Positions 30,028 through 42,002 are shown, counted from the first letter of the stretch. The stretch is DNA of 62,566 nucleotides from Deltaproteobacteria bacterium (GCA_016214985.1 JACRMM010000051.1:1-62566); one strand, 5' to 3'. The notes: generated from the sequence alone by a model not told the origin. A program made the numbers and translations.

Positions 30028-30683
30028 CAGGCGTCCCCCTTCCTCCCCACCTTGCCGGCCGGGAGTCCGGTCGCGCCGAGGAGGTCCCGGACCCGCCGCA
30101 GGACCGGAGTCAAGTGCTGCTGTCGAGCATAGGCGTCGAGGCACGTGCGGTGCCCCGCTTTCATGTTCCGCGTATCGACCCCGCCGCGGGGACCGGCACC
30201 TCCGGTGCCCACCTGGCCGCCGGACAGGAACCGCTCCAGGAGCTCGTCCCTCCACTGCTGGTCGCGCAGCGCTTCGCAGTGCTCGAGTCCGGCGGCCACC
30301 GCCTCCTCCAAGACAGAGCGGTCGAAAGGCTTCGCGAGGAAACGAAACACCTCGCCCCGGCGGGTGGCCTCCTCGGCGATCCGCGTGTCGCCGGCACCGG
30401 TGAAGAGGATGCGGACCACCTGGGGGTAGTCGCGCCGGGCGCGCTCGAGCAGCTCGGCGCCGGTCATGCCCGGCATGCAGTGGTCGGTCAGGAGGAGATC
30501 CACCGGTCCGGCCGCCAGAAAGGCGAGGGCCTCCAGGCCGGTGCCCGCGGTGAGAACCCGCAGACCGAGCCCGGCCAGGTGTGCGGCGCACACCAGGGCG
30601 ATGCCGGGCTCGTCGTCGACGACCAGTACCGTCGACTGGGTGCCGCAGGGCTCCGGCTTGTGCAAGAGGGTTGAAGGTTTCAT
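30027..30683 (-). CDS. Response regulator at the head of the binding-protein/kinase operon
   Basis: 218 residues from MKPSTLLHKPE; the upstream in-frame extension looks non-coding. A receiver domain (about 18-135) has STVLVVDDEPGI, phospho-acceptor in LLLTDHCMPGMTG and FLAKPFDRS. The C-terminal 80 residues (starting around LRDQQWRDELLERF) hold no known domain and include a glycine-rich linker. It shares its stop with the start of the binding-protein gene. The stretch 30684-30980 upstream is non-coding, with no clear promoter. Confidence 0.88.
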   Translation of the reverse strand: MKPSTLLHKPEPCGTQSTVLVVDDEPGIALVCAAHLAGLGLRVLTAGTGLEALAFLAAGPVDLLLTDHCMPGMTGAELLERARRDYPQVVRILFTGAGDTRIAEEATRRGEVFRFLAKPFDRSVLEEAVAAGLEHCEALRDQQWRDELLERFLSGGQVGTGGAGPRGGVDTRNMKAGHRTCLDAYARQQHLTPVLRRVRDLLGATGLPAGKVGRKGDA

Positions 30684-30980
30684 GTCATCGTCGAAGTCTC
30701 CGAGCGGAGCGGTGCACCGGGGTTTCGGGGCATCACAAGCGAACGAGCAGCCCCTGAAGCACACATCGGCCAGCCGGGGGCGCACCTTGAGCCCCTCTCG
30801 GGCAAGCTCGCTGCCCACGCAGGGGCGGCCGGACCTGCTCGGCGTCGCGCGACGCTCGAGGTGGTCGTACCCCTGGGGAGAGGCCTTGGCACCTACAGCA
30901 TGAAGCTCCTGGCCGAGACCTGCTCGCAGGGGGCGGGGAGCTTCTTCGAAGGCCGCCAGGGGGCGACTCGCCGGAGGAGC

Positions 30981-31583
30981 CTAGGGGGGCGCCGGAGGGG
31001 AAGGAGCCAGGGGCAGGTCGTTTACGTTGTCGTAGAGGTCGGCCAGGGACACCGTACACTGGATGGACGTCAGGGCGACGCTCTTCTCGAGGCCCGAAGC
31101 CTCGGCATACACCCAGGTGCCATCGTCCCGGCGCAGGTAGTGTTCGCCCCGCACCGCGTCCTGCGCCACCAGCACGTACTCCAAGAGGCTCGGGACCTTC
31201 CGGTAGTGCTCGAACTTCCTGCCCCGGTCGCAGGCCTCGCTCGAGGGGGAGAGGACCTCGACGACCAAGGTGGGGTTCAGGAGGGTGTCGCGCGTCGCGT
31301 CCAGGAACCGGGGCTCCCCGCACACCACGACCACGTCGGGGTAGGTATAGAGCCCGGTCTCCGACACCAGGACCCGCAGGTCGCTCGGGTACACCCGGCA
31401 CGGCCGGCCTCTGAGCTGTGTCCACAACCCGCCCACCACGTTGGCCGTCAGGAGATTGTGGCTCTCCGTGGCCCCCCCCATGGCGAAGACCTCGCCGGCG
31501 AAGTATTCGTGCTTTTCCCGGCAGCTTCGTTCCATGACCAGGTACTCGGCGGCGCTCACGAGGGGCAAAGGCTGCATTTCCAC
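30981..31583 (-). CDS. Uma2-family putative restriction endonuclease
   Basis: 200 residues. It has the Uma2/DUF820 layout: SAAEYLVME near the N-terminus, KHEYFAGEVFAMGG, then the PD-(D/E)xK core residues in YPDVVVV and TLVVEVLSPSSE followed by DRGRKFEHYRKVPSLLEYVLV. The fold is of restriction-nuclease type, but the biological role of this family is not established. It stands alone among signalling genes, so it may be a recent insertion. A Pro-rich tail ends the protein. Confidence 0.9.
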   Translation of the reverse strand: MEMQPLPLVSAAEYLVMERSCREKHEYFAGEVFAMGGATESHNLLTANVVGGLWTQLRGRPCRVYPSDLRVLVSETGLYTYPDVVVVCGEPRFLDATRDTLLNPTLVVEVLSPSSEACDRGRKFEHYRKVPSLLEYVLVAQDAVRGEHYLRRDDGTWVYAEASGLEKSVALTSIQCTVSLADLYDNVNDLPLAPSPPAPP

Positions 31584-31718
31584 CGGCTGCTCCTTGGGAG
31601 AGGGACCGTCCTTCCGCAGTTTACAGGAGCCGGAGGGAGGCAGCCAATCGTTTGCCGCCGCCAGCGTCGTCCCTCCAAGGGTTCCGGCCCCGTTCGAAGG
31701 AGGCCGACGCCTCGCCTC

Positions 31719-31795
31719 GGTAGGAGCGGCCTCGGCCGCGAACCGTGTCCCCCGACAATCGCGCCAACCCCTTCGCGGGCAAGCCCGCTCCTACC
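31719..31795. repeat. REP/BIME-like inverted palindrome pair
   Basis: GTAGGAGCGGCCTCGGCCG near 31720 is matched in inverted orientation by CGGGCAAGCCCGCTCCTACC near 31776, with about 30 bases between. Each arm can itself form a small hairpin. A second such pair lies at 38353-38424 and a partial one near 41931. The right arm supplies the stop codon of the hybrid kinase ending at 31791. The non-coding stretch 31584-31718 holds nothing else visible. Confidence 0.6.
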
Positions 31796-33830
31796 CAGCA
31801 TCCAGCACGGCCCGCACCTTGCCGGCCAGGTCCTTCATCGAGTATGGCTTCTGCAGGAAATTCACGCCCGCCGGCAGCACACCTCTCTGGGAGATCGCGT
31901 CGGCCGTGTAGCCCGAGAGGTAGAGGCATTTGAGGGTCGGCCGCACAATTCTGAGCCGCTCGCAGAGCTCCCGGCCATTCATGCCGGGCATGACGACGTC
32001 GGTGGCCAGGAGGTGGATCGTCCCCGGCTCCTTCTCGGCCGCGAGAAGCGCTTCACCGGGCGAGTGTGCAAGGAGGACACGGTAGCCCTGGCGCTGGAGA
32101 ATGGCTCGGCCGAGCTCGAGGATCGCCGCCTCGTCCTCCACCAGGAGCACGGTCTCCGTACCCGGCAAGGGTCGGTCGACCTCGCTCGTGAGCACGGAGG
32201 CCGTCTGCCCGCCTGTCCAAACGGGCAGGTAGACGCGAAAGGTAGTCCCCTGTCCCGGCTCGCTGTAAGCGTAGATAGAACCCCCAGCTTGCTTGACGAT
32301 GCCGTACACCGTCGCGAGCCCGAGGCCCGTGCCCTTGCCCGGCTCCTTTGTGGTGAAGAAGGGCTCGAAGATGTGCGCGAGGGTTTCTCGGTCCATGCCG
32401 ACGCCCGTGTCGCTGACCACGAGCACCGCGTACTCGCCCGGCGTGGAACCGGCGTGCAGGGCGCAGTAGGCGTCGTCGAGCACGGCATGGGACGTTTCCA
32501 CGACCACGGTGCCGGCGTTCGGAATGGCGTCGCGGGCATTTACCACGAGGTTCGCGAGCAACTGGTCGACCTGGCTCGGATCCAGGTAGACCCGACAGAC
32601 GTCAGCGCCGGGCTTCCATTGGAGCTCGATGTCCTCTCCGATGAGCCTGCGGAGCATCTTCTGCAAACTGCCCACGGCCTCGTTGAGATCGAGGGCACGG
32701 GGGCACACCACCTGCTGCCGAGCAAACGCCAGAAGCTGGCGCGTGAGGCCTGCTGCGCGGCCGCCGGCGTCATGGATCCCGTCCAATTTCGACCGGAGCG
32801 GGTCCTGGGGGGCCAGGTCCAAGGCAGCGAGCTCCGCAAGGCCGAGGATCACCGTGAGCAGGTTGTTGAAGTCGTGCGCCACACCGCCGGCGAGGCGGCC
32901 CACCGCCTCCAGCCGCTGAGCTTGCTGGAGTTGGGCCTCCAGGGCGAAGCGCTCTTCCTCCGCCTGTTTGCCCGCGGTGAGGTCCTGCACGTCGGTGATG
33001 AAGTTCAGTGGGGTGCCCGACCCGTCGCGGCGCAGGATGGTGGTGACCAGGACCCATACGACACGGCCGTCCTTGGCCACGTACCGCTTCTCGAAGGAGC
33101 GCGCCCGTCCCTCGCCCGCCAGGAGGGCGCGAACCGCCTCCGCACTCTGGACGACGTCTGCGGGGTGGGTGACGTCGGCGAAGGTCTTTGCCGAGAGCTC
33201 GGCCTCCGAGTAACCGAGCAGCTCGCAGAGCGCCCGGTTGACCTTGAGGAAGCGGCCGTCGGGGGTGGTGAGACACCGCCCGATGGCTGCCCCTTCGAAG
33301 GCCGTTCGGAAGAGCTCTTCGCTCTCCGCGACCTTCCGAGTCGCCTCCTCCAACTGGCACACCTTCTCCTCCAGCTTTCGGATGAGCACCTCGTTGTACT
33401 CCCGCAGGAGAGCCCTCTCGTCCTCCGGCGGCGCGGCCGCGGCCTCCGGTATCGTCCGCGTTACGCCTTCGAGCACCCGCCACATCGCGGCGACGAACTC
33501 TTCGGGCTCGACGGGCTTGACGACGAAGGCGTCGGCGCCCAGGTCGAGGGCGAACGTCCGGTCCCGGGCATCGGTGTAGGTGGCGGTGTAGAAGACGAAG
33601 GGGACGGCCGCGGTCTCCGGGTCGGCCCGCCACGCCCTGCACAACGCAAACCCATCCATCACCGGCATGAGGATGTCGGAGACGACGAGGTCCGGCACGT
33701 GCTCCCTCGCCTTCTCGAGGGCCTCGGCGCCGTTCCTCGCCTCGGTGACCTGGAAGCCGTTTCCCGCGAGCAAGGCGCGGAGGAGGTAGCGATTCTCCTC
33801 GTGGTCGTCGACGATCAGCACGCGTTTCAC
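31791..33830 (-). CDS. Hybrid histidine kinase REC-PAS-HisKA-ATPase-REC
   Basis: 679 residues from a GTG overlapping the stop of the upstream receiver gene (GTGA). N-terminal receiver (1-120) with RVLIVDDHEENRYLL and LVVSDILMPVMDG; a coiled coil; PAS (about 160-280); HisKA of the VAHDFNNLLTVILG type; ATPase domain (LVVNARDAIP, DTGVGMDRETL, GTGLGLATVYGIVKQAGG); C-terminal receiver (TVLLVEDEAAI, LLATDVVMPGMNG, LQKPYSMKDL). It closely resembles the kinase at 38841-41177 in its C-terminal half. The stop codon lies inside a REP-like palindrome, so the last residues may have been altered by that element. Confidence 0.92.
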   Translation of the reverse strand: MKRVLIVDDHEENRYLLRALLAGNGFQVTEARNGAEALEKAREHVPDLVVSDILMPVMDGFALCRAWRADPETAAVPFVFYTATYTDARDRTFALDLGADAFVVKPVEPEEFVAAMWRVLEGVTRTIPEAAAAPPEDERALLREYNEVLIRKLEEKVCQLEEATRKVAESEELFRTAFEGAAIGRCLTTPDGRFLKVNRALCELLGYSEAELSAKTFADVTHPADVVQSAEAVRALLAGEGRARSFEKRYVAKDGRVVWVLVTTILRRDGSGTPLNFITDVQDLTAGKQAEEERFALEAQLQQAQRLEAVGRLAGGVAHDFNNLLTVILGLAELAALDLAPQDPLRSKLDGIHDAGGRAAGLTRQLLAFARQQVVCPRALDLNEAVGSLQKMLRRLIGEDIELQWKPGADVCRVYLDPSQVDQLLANLVVNARDAIPNAGTVVVETSHAVLDDAYCALHAGSTPGEYAVLVVSDTGVGMDRETLAHIFEPFFTTKEPGKGTGLGLATVYGIVKQAGGSIYAYSEPGQGTTFRVYLPVWTGGQTASVLTSEVDRPLPGTETVLLVEDEAAILELGRAILQRQGYRVLLAHSPGEALLAAEKEPGTIHLLATDVVMPGMNGRELCERLRIVRPTLKCLYLSGYTADAISQRGVLPAGVNFLQKPYSMKDLAGKVRAVLDAG

Positions 33831-34197
33831 GAGAGCTCCTCCTGCCTCGGCCCGCGGAGGAATGCCGCGACCTGGGCCACGAAGGTGTCGGGGTTGATGG
33901 GCTTCTCCACGTAACCGTCGCACCCGGCGGCGAGCGCTTTCTCCCGGTCGCCGGGCATGGCGTAGGACGTGACGGCCACGATCGGCACCGCCCGCAGGAC
34001 GGGCTGGGCCCGCAGCCTTCGGGCCACCTCGTAGCCGTCCATCTGCGGGAGCTGGATGTCGAGCAGGACGAGGTCGGGCGGCCGGTCCGAAGCCAGGACG
34101 AGGCCGCTCGGCCCGTCGACGGCCTCTACGACCCGGAAGCCGTGCTTCTCCAGGAGAAACGTCGCCAGGTACCGGTTCTGCTCGTTGTCCTCGATGA

Positions 34198-34216
<19 letters not shown>
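33827..34216 (-). CDS. Single-domain response regulator
   Basis: 129 residues from a GTG giving MRATILIIEDNEQNRYL; the longer in-frame start would run deep into the upstream kinase. Phospho-acceptor in LVLLDIQLPQMDG, the conserved threonine/serine region in VAVTSYAMPGD and lysine in YVEKPINPDTF. This is the DivK/CheY-like type found after hybrid kinases. It overlaps the large PAS kinase by 19 bases and the next kinase by 4, so all three are one transcript and it may carry phosphate between them. Confidence 0.88.
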
Positions 34217-37140
<2,924 letters not shown>

Positions 37141-37348
37141 TTTCCGGTTCCTCCCGCGTCTGGAGAGGAAACACTGAACCCCTTGCGCTTGATCCGACCC
37201 CTTGCAGCTGCCCCGCCGGGAAAGACCCCCCGGGTGTCGGTCACCTCAACGACTGCTGCTATTCCCTGTACCCTCGTGTCCGCGGCCCGTCAATCCCCCG
37301 GACCCTGGGCCGCAGGCTTGGCCGCAACCAGGGACGACTCCCATCCCC

Positions 37349-37450
37349 TTGGCCAGTCTCAAAGAGCTCTCTCCTAGGAAGGAAGCACACGTCCTGATCT
37401 TCGGGCCGGACGAAGCGGATCAGGGGCTGTTTGATCAGCGTTCCCCGGGT
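37349..37450 (-). pseudogene. Relic copy of a PAS segment of the neighbouring gene
   Basis: The minus strand encodes GTLIKQPLIRFVRPEDQD and later RRELFETGQ, which match GALVKRPLTRFVLPEDQD and RNQLFATGE inside the intact PAS gene just upstream (about 37849-37948); the DNA is also clearly alike. Nothing recognisable continues on either side in frame. It is a leftover of a duplication of that gene. The rest of the gap 37141-37449 shows no gene. Confidence 0.65.
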
Positions 37451-38304
37451 TACGGGACCTTCCCCCCGCACCCCTCGTGGTCTCCCGCAGACGCGGGATC
37501 CATTTTCTTGAAACACTCCGGGCAGAGACCGTGGCTGAATCGGGCTTCGGTGTGGTCACGGACATAAACCTCCACTTGGTTCCAGAAGCCCTTGTCGTCA
37601 CGGATCTTCTTGCACCCCATGCAGATGGGCACGATGCCGCGCAGGGTCTTGATCTGATCGAAGGCCCGTCGCAGCTCCTCGGATTTCTCCCGCAGCAACG
37701 CCTCCGCCCGCTTGCGCTCCGTGCAGTCGCTCAGCAGGACGCGGCCGTGTGCTTCGCCGTCGGCGGTGCGCGCGACGCTCGCGGCCAGAACCACCCAGAA
37801 CGGAGAGCCATCCTCTTTCACCATGCGCAGCTCGCACGTCTGCGGCTCACCGGTCGCGAAGAGCTGATTGCGGTGGCGGTTGTAGCCGTCTTGATCTTCG
37901 GGCAGCACGAAGCGAGTCAGGGGCCGTTTGACCAGCGCACCCCGGGCCACGCCCAGGAGGGTCGAGGCCGTGAGGTTGCCCTCCAAGATCAACCCTTCTT
38001 CGCTCACCGTGAGATAGCCCACCGGCGCCAGATCATAGAGGTCGAAGTACCGCGCCCGCGAGACGTTCAGCTCCACCTGGGTCCGGCGGAGCTCTTCGTT
38101 CTGCATCTCGAGCTCGATCTGGTGCACTCGCAGCTCGTGGAGCGCCCGCTGGGCCTGCTCGGGCGAGAGCGCCAAGGGATTGCGCCGTTCCAGAGACCGC
38201 GCGGCTTCTTCGGCCCGCTGCCGCAGCTTGCCGGGGCCCGACGGCGGCTCCACCGTCGGCGCAGGCCGATGCCTGTCGTTTGCGAGAGGATTCCAGTCGC
38301 TCAT
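37450..38304 (-). CDS. PAS domain protein with C-terminal Cys4 tail
   Basis: 284 residues. A helical N-terminus (around LHELRVHQIELEMQNEELRR) leads to a PAS domain (about 85-205) ending LLSDCTERKRAEALL, then a coiled coil and LRGIVPICMGCKKIRDD with FSHGLCPECFKKM near the end. These two CxxC pairs match the tail of the response regulator at 25066-25686. There is no kinase or other output, so the Cys4 module is presumably the effector or a docking site. A degraded copy of its PAS region lies just downstream. Upstream is a REP-like palindrome. Confidence 0.85.
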   Translation of the reverse strand: MSDWNPLANDRHRPAPTVEPPSGPGKLRQRAEEAARSLERRNPLALSPEQAQRALHELRVHQIELEMQNEELRRTQVELNVSRARYFDLYDLAPVGYLTVSEEGLILEGNLTASTLLGVARGALVKRPLTRFVLPEDQDGYNRHRNQLFATGEPQTCELRMVKEDGSPFWVVLAASVARTADGEAHGRVLLSDCTERKRAEALLREKSEELRRAFDQIKTLRGIVPICMGCKKIRDDKGFWNQVEVYVRDHTEARFSHGLCPECFKKMDPASAGDHEGCGGKVP

Positions 38305-38352
38305 GGCGCCCCTCCCTGCCCGTTCTCGGGCTGTGGATCTCCGGCGCCGGTA

Positions 38353-38424
38353 CCTACAGGAGAAGGCTCGCCCGCGAAGGGCCCCCTACCGAAGCGTTCG
38401 CGGCCAAGGCCGCTCCCTCCTACC
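38353..38424. repeat. Second REP/BIME-like inverted pair
   Basis: CCTACAGGAGAAGGCTCGCC at 38352 and TTCGCGGCCAAGGCCGCTCC at 38397 face each other and match the arms at 31719-31795 with a few changes, including four extra bases in the right arm. It lies in the gap between the PAS-Cys4 gene and a PAS pseudogene. Confidence 0.55.
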
Positions 38425-38743
38425 GGGCGTCGGACCCGGTCCCGTCCTCAAAGACCACCAAGATCCGCTCGGAGGCGGGGCCCTCAACGACGGCGCGGCG
38501 GGCATTGAGCAGCACGGTGCGCCGGCCGCGCTGCTCGACATCGCCGGTCACTTCCAAGCCTTCGAACGAACGGTTCCGGAAGAGGATTGGCTCGGGCAAC
38601 CGCCGCAAGGTTGGGAGGTCTCACTGCCCGCAACCGAGTTTGAAGGCCCGGCGGCCCTCCGTCTCCTCCTTGGACACGTGAAGGCTACCGCAAAACGCCC
38701 GATTGGCCAGGATGGAGCGCAGGTTTGGATTTGGGTTTAGGTC
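38420..38743 (-). pseudogene. PAS-domain pseudogene with an internal TGA
   Basis: Reading leftward, ANRAFCGSLHVSKEETEGR and FKLGCGQ are followed in the same frame by a TGA at 38621-38623, then DLPTLRRLPEPILF, LEVTGD, GRRTVLLNARRA and ILVVFEDGTG. In the PAS subtype this resembles, GQ is followed by tryptophan (GQWDIPALR), so TGG appears to have become TGA. The region before is shortened and the protein would stop soon after the PAS end, so this is a relic of a kinase or CheR-type gene. The giant kinase downstream has a related PAS after its coiled coil. Confidence 0.7.
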
Positions 38744-38840
38744 CGGCCCCACCGGAAGCTCCCGCACCGTGGCGGCGATCTCCGAGGCGAACCGGTCCTC
38801 CCTCATAACCCACGAGGGAACAAGCCACGGCAGCCCTGGG

Positions 38841-41177
38841 TCATGCGCCAGGAGCTGGACCCCCGCTCGTTTCTCCCCCTCCTTCGTCCAGCACCTCCCG
38901 GACCTTGCGCCCGAGGGCGCGTGTTGTGAACGGCTTCTGCAGGAAGCGCGTGCCCCGGTCGAGCACGCCGTGGCGCACGACCGCGTCATCCAGGTACCCG
39001 GACATGTACAAGACCTTCACCGCGGGCCGCCGCACCGTCACCGCTTCGGCAAGCCTCGGGCCACCCATGCCGGGCATCACGACGTCGGTGAGGAGGAGGT
39101 GCAAGGGTCCCGAGTGCCCGTCCGCCACGCGAAGCGCCTCCTCCGGGCCGGGCGCTTCGAGTACCGTGTACCCCAGGCCCGAAAGGACAGCGCGGACCAG
39201 GGCGCGCACCGGCGTTTCGTCCTCCACCACGAGCACGGTCTCGGTGCCGCGGGGAGCCGCGGTGCACGTGTCGCGTGCCCGGAGCGACTCGGGGGCGCCT
39301 TCGACCGGGGGCAGGTAGATCTTGAACGCGGTGCCGTGTCCGGGCTCGCTGTACGTCCAGATGTGGCCGCCCGCCTGCTTCACGATCCCATAGACCGTGG
39401 CGAGCCCGAGCCCGGTGCCCTGGCCCCGCTCTTTGGTCGTGAAGAAGGGCTCGAAGATGTGGGAGAGGGTGTCTCGGTCCATCCCGGAGCCGGTGTCGCT
39501 CACCGCGAGGAGCACGTGAGGGCCGGCGCGGGCGCCTTCGTGGAGCACAACGTACTCCTCGTCCAGGTCGACCTGGGCCGTCTCGATCGCGAGGCGCCCC
39601 CCCTCGGGCATGGCGTCTCGGGCATTCACCGCGAGGTTCAGGAGGACCTGCTCCGCCTGGCCCGGGTCGATCCGGACCGGCGGCAGAGTCGGAGAGAGAG
39701 AAACAGCCACCTCGATGTCCTCGCCAATCAGCCGGCGCAGCATCTTCTCGGTGTCGAGGACCACGGCGTTGAGATCCAGGACCCTCGGCTCCACCACCTG
39801 CTTTCGGCTGAAGGCCAGGAGCTGACCCGTGAGCCCGGCCGCCCGCTCGGCCGCGTTCTGGACCTGCAGGAGCCACTTCTCCTCGTCGCCGCCAGCTTCC
39901 ATATCCTCCAGGAGAAAACCCGTGGCCCCGAAGATCACCTGGAGGAGGTTGTTGAAGTCGTGGGCAACCCCTCCGGCCAGGCGCCCCACGGCCTCCATCT
40001 TCTGGGCCTGCCGGAGCTGGGCCTCGAGCTTCGCCTCCTGCGTGACGTCGCGCTTGACGGCCACGAAGTGGCGGATGGGGACATCTCCGTCGACCACCGG
40101 AGAGATCGTGCACTCTTCCTGATAGAGCGACCCGTCCTTGCGGCGATTCGTCAGACGGCCCCGCCACACGCCCCCGGCCGTGAGGGCCGCCCACATTTCC
40201 CGGTAGAACGCCTCGCCCTGCCGGCCGCTCTTGAGAAACCGAGGGTTCCGGCCCTCCGCCTCCGCGGCCGCGTAGCCCGTGATGGCTTCGAAGGCCGGGT
40301 TGGCGTACTCGATGGCGCCCGTCGCATCGGTGACCACGATCGCCTCGGCTGCGTGGTCCACGGCCGTGGCGAGGAGCCGGTTCCGGTCTTCTGCTATGCG
40401 GCGCTCCGTCACCTCGGAGTGCGCCACGGCGACCCGAACCGGGCCCGAGCCCGGGAAGCGGGTGACGCGCATGCCGAACCAACGGCGAGTCTCGGGGGCG
40501 TGACAGGCATAATCGAGCTGGAACTCTTCGGCCGCCCCCGAGACCACGCCGCGGATGCCGGCCGCCGCCTCCACGGCCTCGGCTTCCCCATCGCCCCGAG
40601 CGTGGTCACACACCGCCAGATAGTTCTCGCCCACCAGGTCCGAGGCCAGGCCGTTCGCGCGGGCGAAGTCGGCCCACCGGCGATTAACGCTCAGGATGGT
40701 ACCGTCTTCCGAAATGATGGCGATATGGGCCGCCAGAGCGTCGAGGGTGCCCTGCGCGAGCCGCTGGCTCTCGCGCAGCGACCGCTCGGCCGCCTTCCGC
40801 TCCACGGCGTACCGGATGGCGCGAACCAGGAGATCGGGCTCCAGCTCGCCCTTGACGAAGTAGTCCTGGGCTCCGCCTCGGACTGCTTCCAAGGCGAGGC
40901 GCTGGTCGTCGAGGCCCGTGAGCACCACGATGGGGAGGTCCGGCGCCCAGGCGCTCGCGCGCCGGAACGTCTCGATTCCGCGGCAGTCGGGAAGGGAGAG
41001 ATCGAGGAGGAGCAGGTCCGGAGGGGTCTGCTCGAGCCGGGAGAGACCCGACGACAGCGTCTCCGCCCACTCGAGGTGTATGCGCACGCTGGAGACGTCG
41101 GCGAGCATCTGCCGGAACAACCGAGCGTCTCCCGGGTTGTCCTCGATCAGCAGAAGATGGAAGGACTCCTTTGCCAT
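38841..41177 (-). CDS. Hybrid histidine kinase REC-PAS-PAS-HisKA-ATPase-REC
   Basis: 778 residues. N-terminal receiver (1-125) of Rcp1-like type (LLLIEDNPGDARLFRQML, LLLLDLSLPDCRG, but YFVKGELEPD in place of the usual KP); PAS (about 145-255) and PAS (260-385); HisKA GGVAHDFNNLLQVIFG; ATPase (LAVNARDAMPEGG, DTGSGMDRDTL, GTGLGLATVYGIVKQAGG); C-terminal receiver (TVLVVEDETPV, LLLTDVVMPGMGG, FLQKPFTTR). It is a paralogue of the kinase at 31791-33830. A single receiver gene follows 42 bp upstream on the same strand and may be its partner. Confidence 0.92.
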   Translation of the reverse strand: MAKESFHLLLIEDNPGDARLFRQMLADVSSVRIHLEWAETLSSGLSRLEQTPPDLLLLDLSLPDCRGIETFRRASAWAPDLPIVVLTGLDDQRLALEAVRGGAQDYFVKGELEPDLLVRAIRYAVERKAAERSLRESQRLAQGTLDALAAHIAIISEDGTILSVNRRWADFARANGLASDLVGENYLAVCDHARGDGEAEAVEAAAGIRGVVSGAAEEFQLDYACHAPETRRWFGMRVTRFPGSGPVRVAVAHSEVTERRIAEDRNRLLATAVDHAAEAIVVTDATGAIEYANPAFEAITGYAAAEAEGRNPRFLKSGRQGEAFYREMWAALTAGGVWRGRLTNRRKDGSLYQEECTISPVVDGDVPIRHFVAVKRDVTQEAKLEAQLRQAQKMEAVGRLAGGVAHDFNNLLQVIFGATGFLLEDMEAGGDEEKWLLQVQNAAERAAGLTGQLLAFSRKQVVEPRVLDLNAVVLDTEKMLRRLIGEDIEVAVSLSPTLPPVRIDPGQAEQVLLNLAVNARDAMPEGGRLAIETAQVDLDEEYVVLHEGARAGPHVLLAVSDTGSGMDRDTLSHIFEPFFTTKERGQGTGLGLATVYGIVKQAGGHIWTYSEPGHGTAFKIYLPPVEGAPESLRARDTCTAAPRGTETVLVVEDETPVRALVRAVLSGLGYTVLEAPGPEEALRVADGHSGPLHLLLTDVVMPGMGGPRLAEAVTVRRPAVKVLYMSGYLDDAVVRHGVLDRGTRFLQKPFTTRALGRKVREVLDEGGGETSGGPAPGA

Positions 41178-41219
41178 GACATTTCTCCCCCTCGATGCCC
41201 CCTTGCCCTCGGGGCACGG

Positions 41220-41597
41220 TCACATAATGGGTACGAGCTCGGCGAGCTTGGCAAGCAACTGGCCCCGGGAAAAGGGCTTGCCAAGAAAGCCGTCGGCGCC
41301 CGCAGCCACGAGGTCGGTGAAGGACAGGCCGTCGCCCACCTCCACGGAGACGACGAGGATCCGCGTCGCGGCGGCAGCCGCCCCGCCGTCCCGGAGTCGC
41401 CGGATGAGCGAGGCTCCCGAGGGCCCGGGCATGTTGACGTCGGTGATCACGAGATCGAACGGCCCCGAGCGGTGCAGGGCGTCGAGGGCCTCGCCCACGT
41501 CCCCGGCCTCGGTCACCGGCCAGCCGTGTTCGCGCTTCAGCGTTTCACGGATGATGCGGCGGATCGCCGCCGAGTCGTCAACGACCAGGACCTTCAT
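41220..41597 (-). CDS. CheY-like single-domain response regulator
   Basis: 125 residues from MKVLVVDDSAAIRR; the longer in-frame version starts in non-coding sequence. Phospho-acceptor in LVITDVNMPGPSG, VVSVEVGDG and lysine in FLGKPFSRGQL. GGAGGGGGATCCG precedes the ATG. It has no output domain. It lies between the giant CheR-kinase and a hybrid kinase on the same strand and could receive phosphate from either. Confidence 0.9.
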   Translation of the reverse strand: MKVLVVDDSAAIRRIIRETLKREHGWPVTEAGDVGEALDALHRSGPFDLVITDVNMPGPSGASLIRRLRDGGAAAAATRILVVSVEVGDGLSFTDLVAAGADGFLGKPFSRGQLLAKLAELVPIM

Positions 41598-42002
41598 CGG
41601 ATCCCCCTCCCTGCCCCCCGAGAGAACCGGGGGCGCGAGCTCCGGAGTCTTCTGGGCTGCTCGCCCGCCGGTCTGCACCCAGCCGGCGGGTAAGAATAGC
41701 CATCCGGACGCAAACCGCAACGTGCCGTAGAACTCTTTTCGGTCGCCGTCGGTCATCGCGCGAGCGCACGGCCTCTTCTTCCTGCGCGGGCCAGAACCGG
41801 GCAGAACTTGGGCAGGCTCTCCGAGACCCGCGAGCGCAGAGGGCCCTGAGCCCGGCTCCGCCCGTCTGCTACCGTGCCTCAAGTCGCGCAGCACGTCTGT
41901 CGGGAGAACGTGACAATCGTCGATCTGCCTGTGGGAGCGCTCGGCCGCGGGCCCCCCCGCGCCGCTGTCGCTTTCTTGAGCGGTCCCCACGGCCTGCCTG
42001 AA
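41598..42002. other. Non-coding gap with a partial REP-like arm
   Basis: 405 bp without a convincing gene. TGTGGGAGCGCTCGGCCGCG at about 41931 resembles one arm of the REP-like pairs elsewhere in the window. No promoter or terminator stands out. Confidence 0.4.

Noticed and set aside
38703..41693. Open + strand frame of 996 codons
   Set aside because: Antisense to the hybrid kinase and CheY-like gene, with no recognisable motif.
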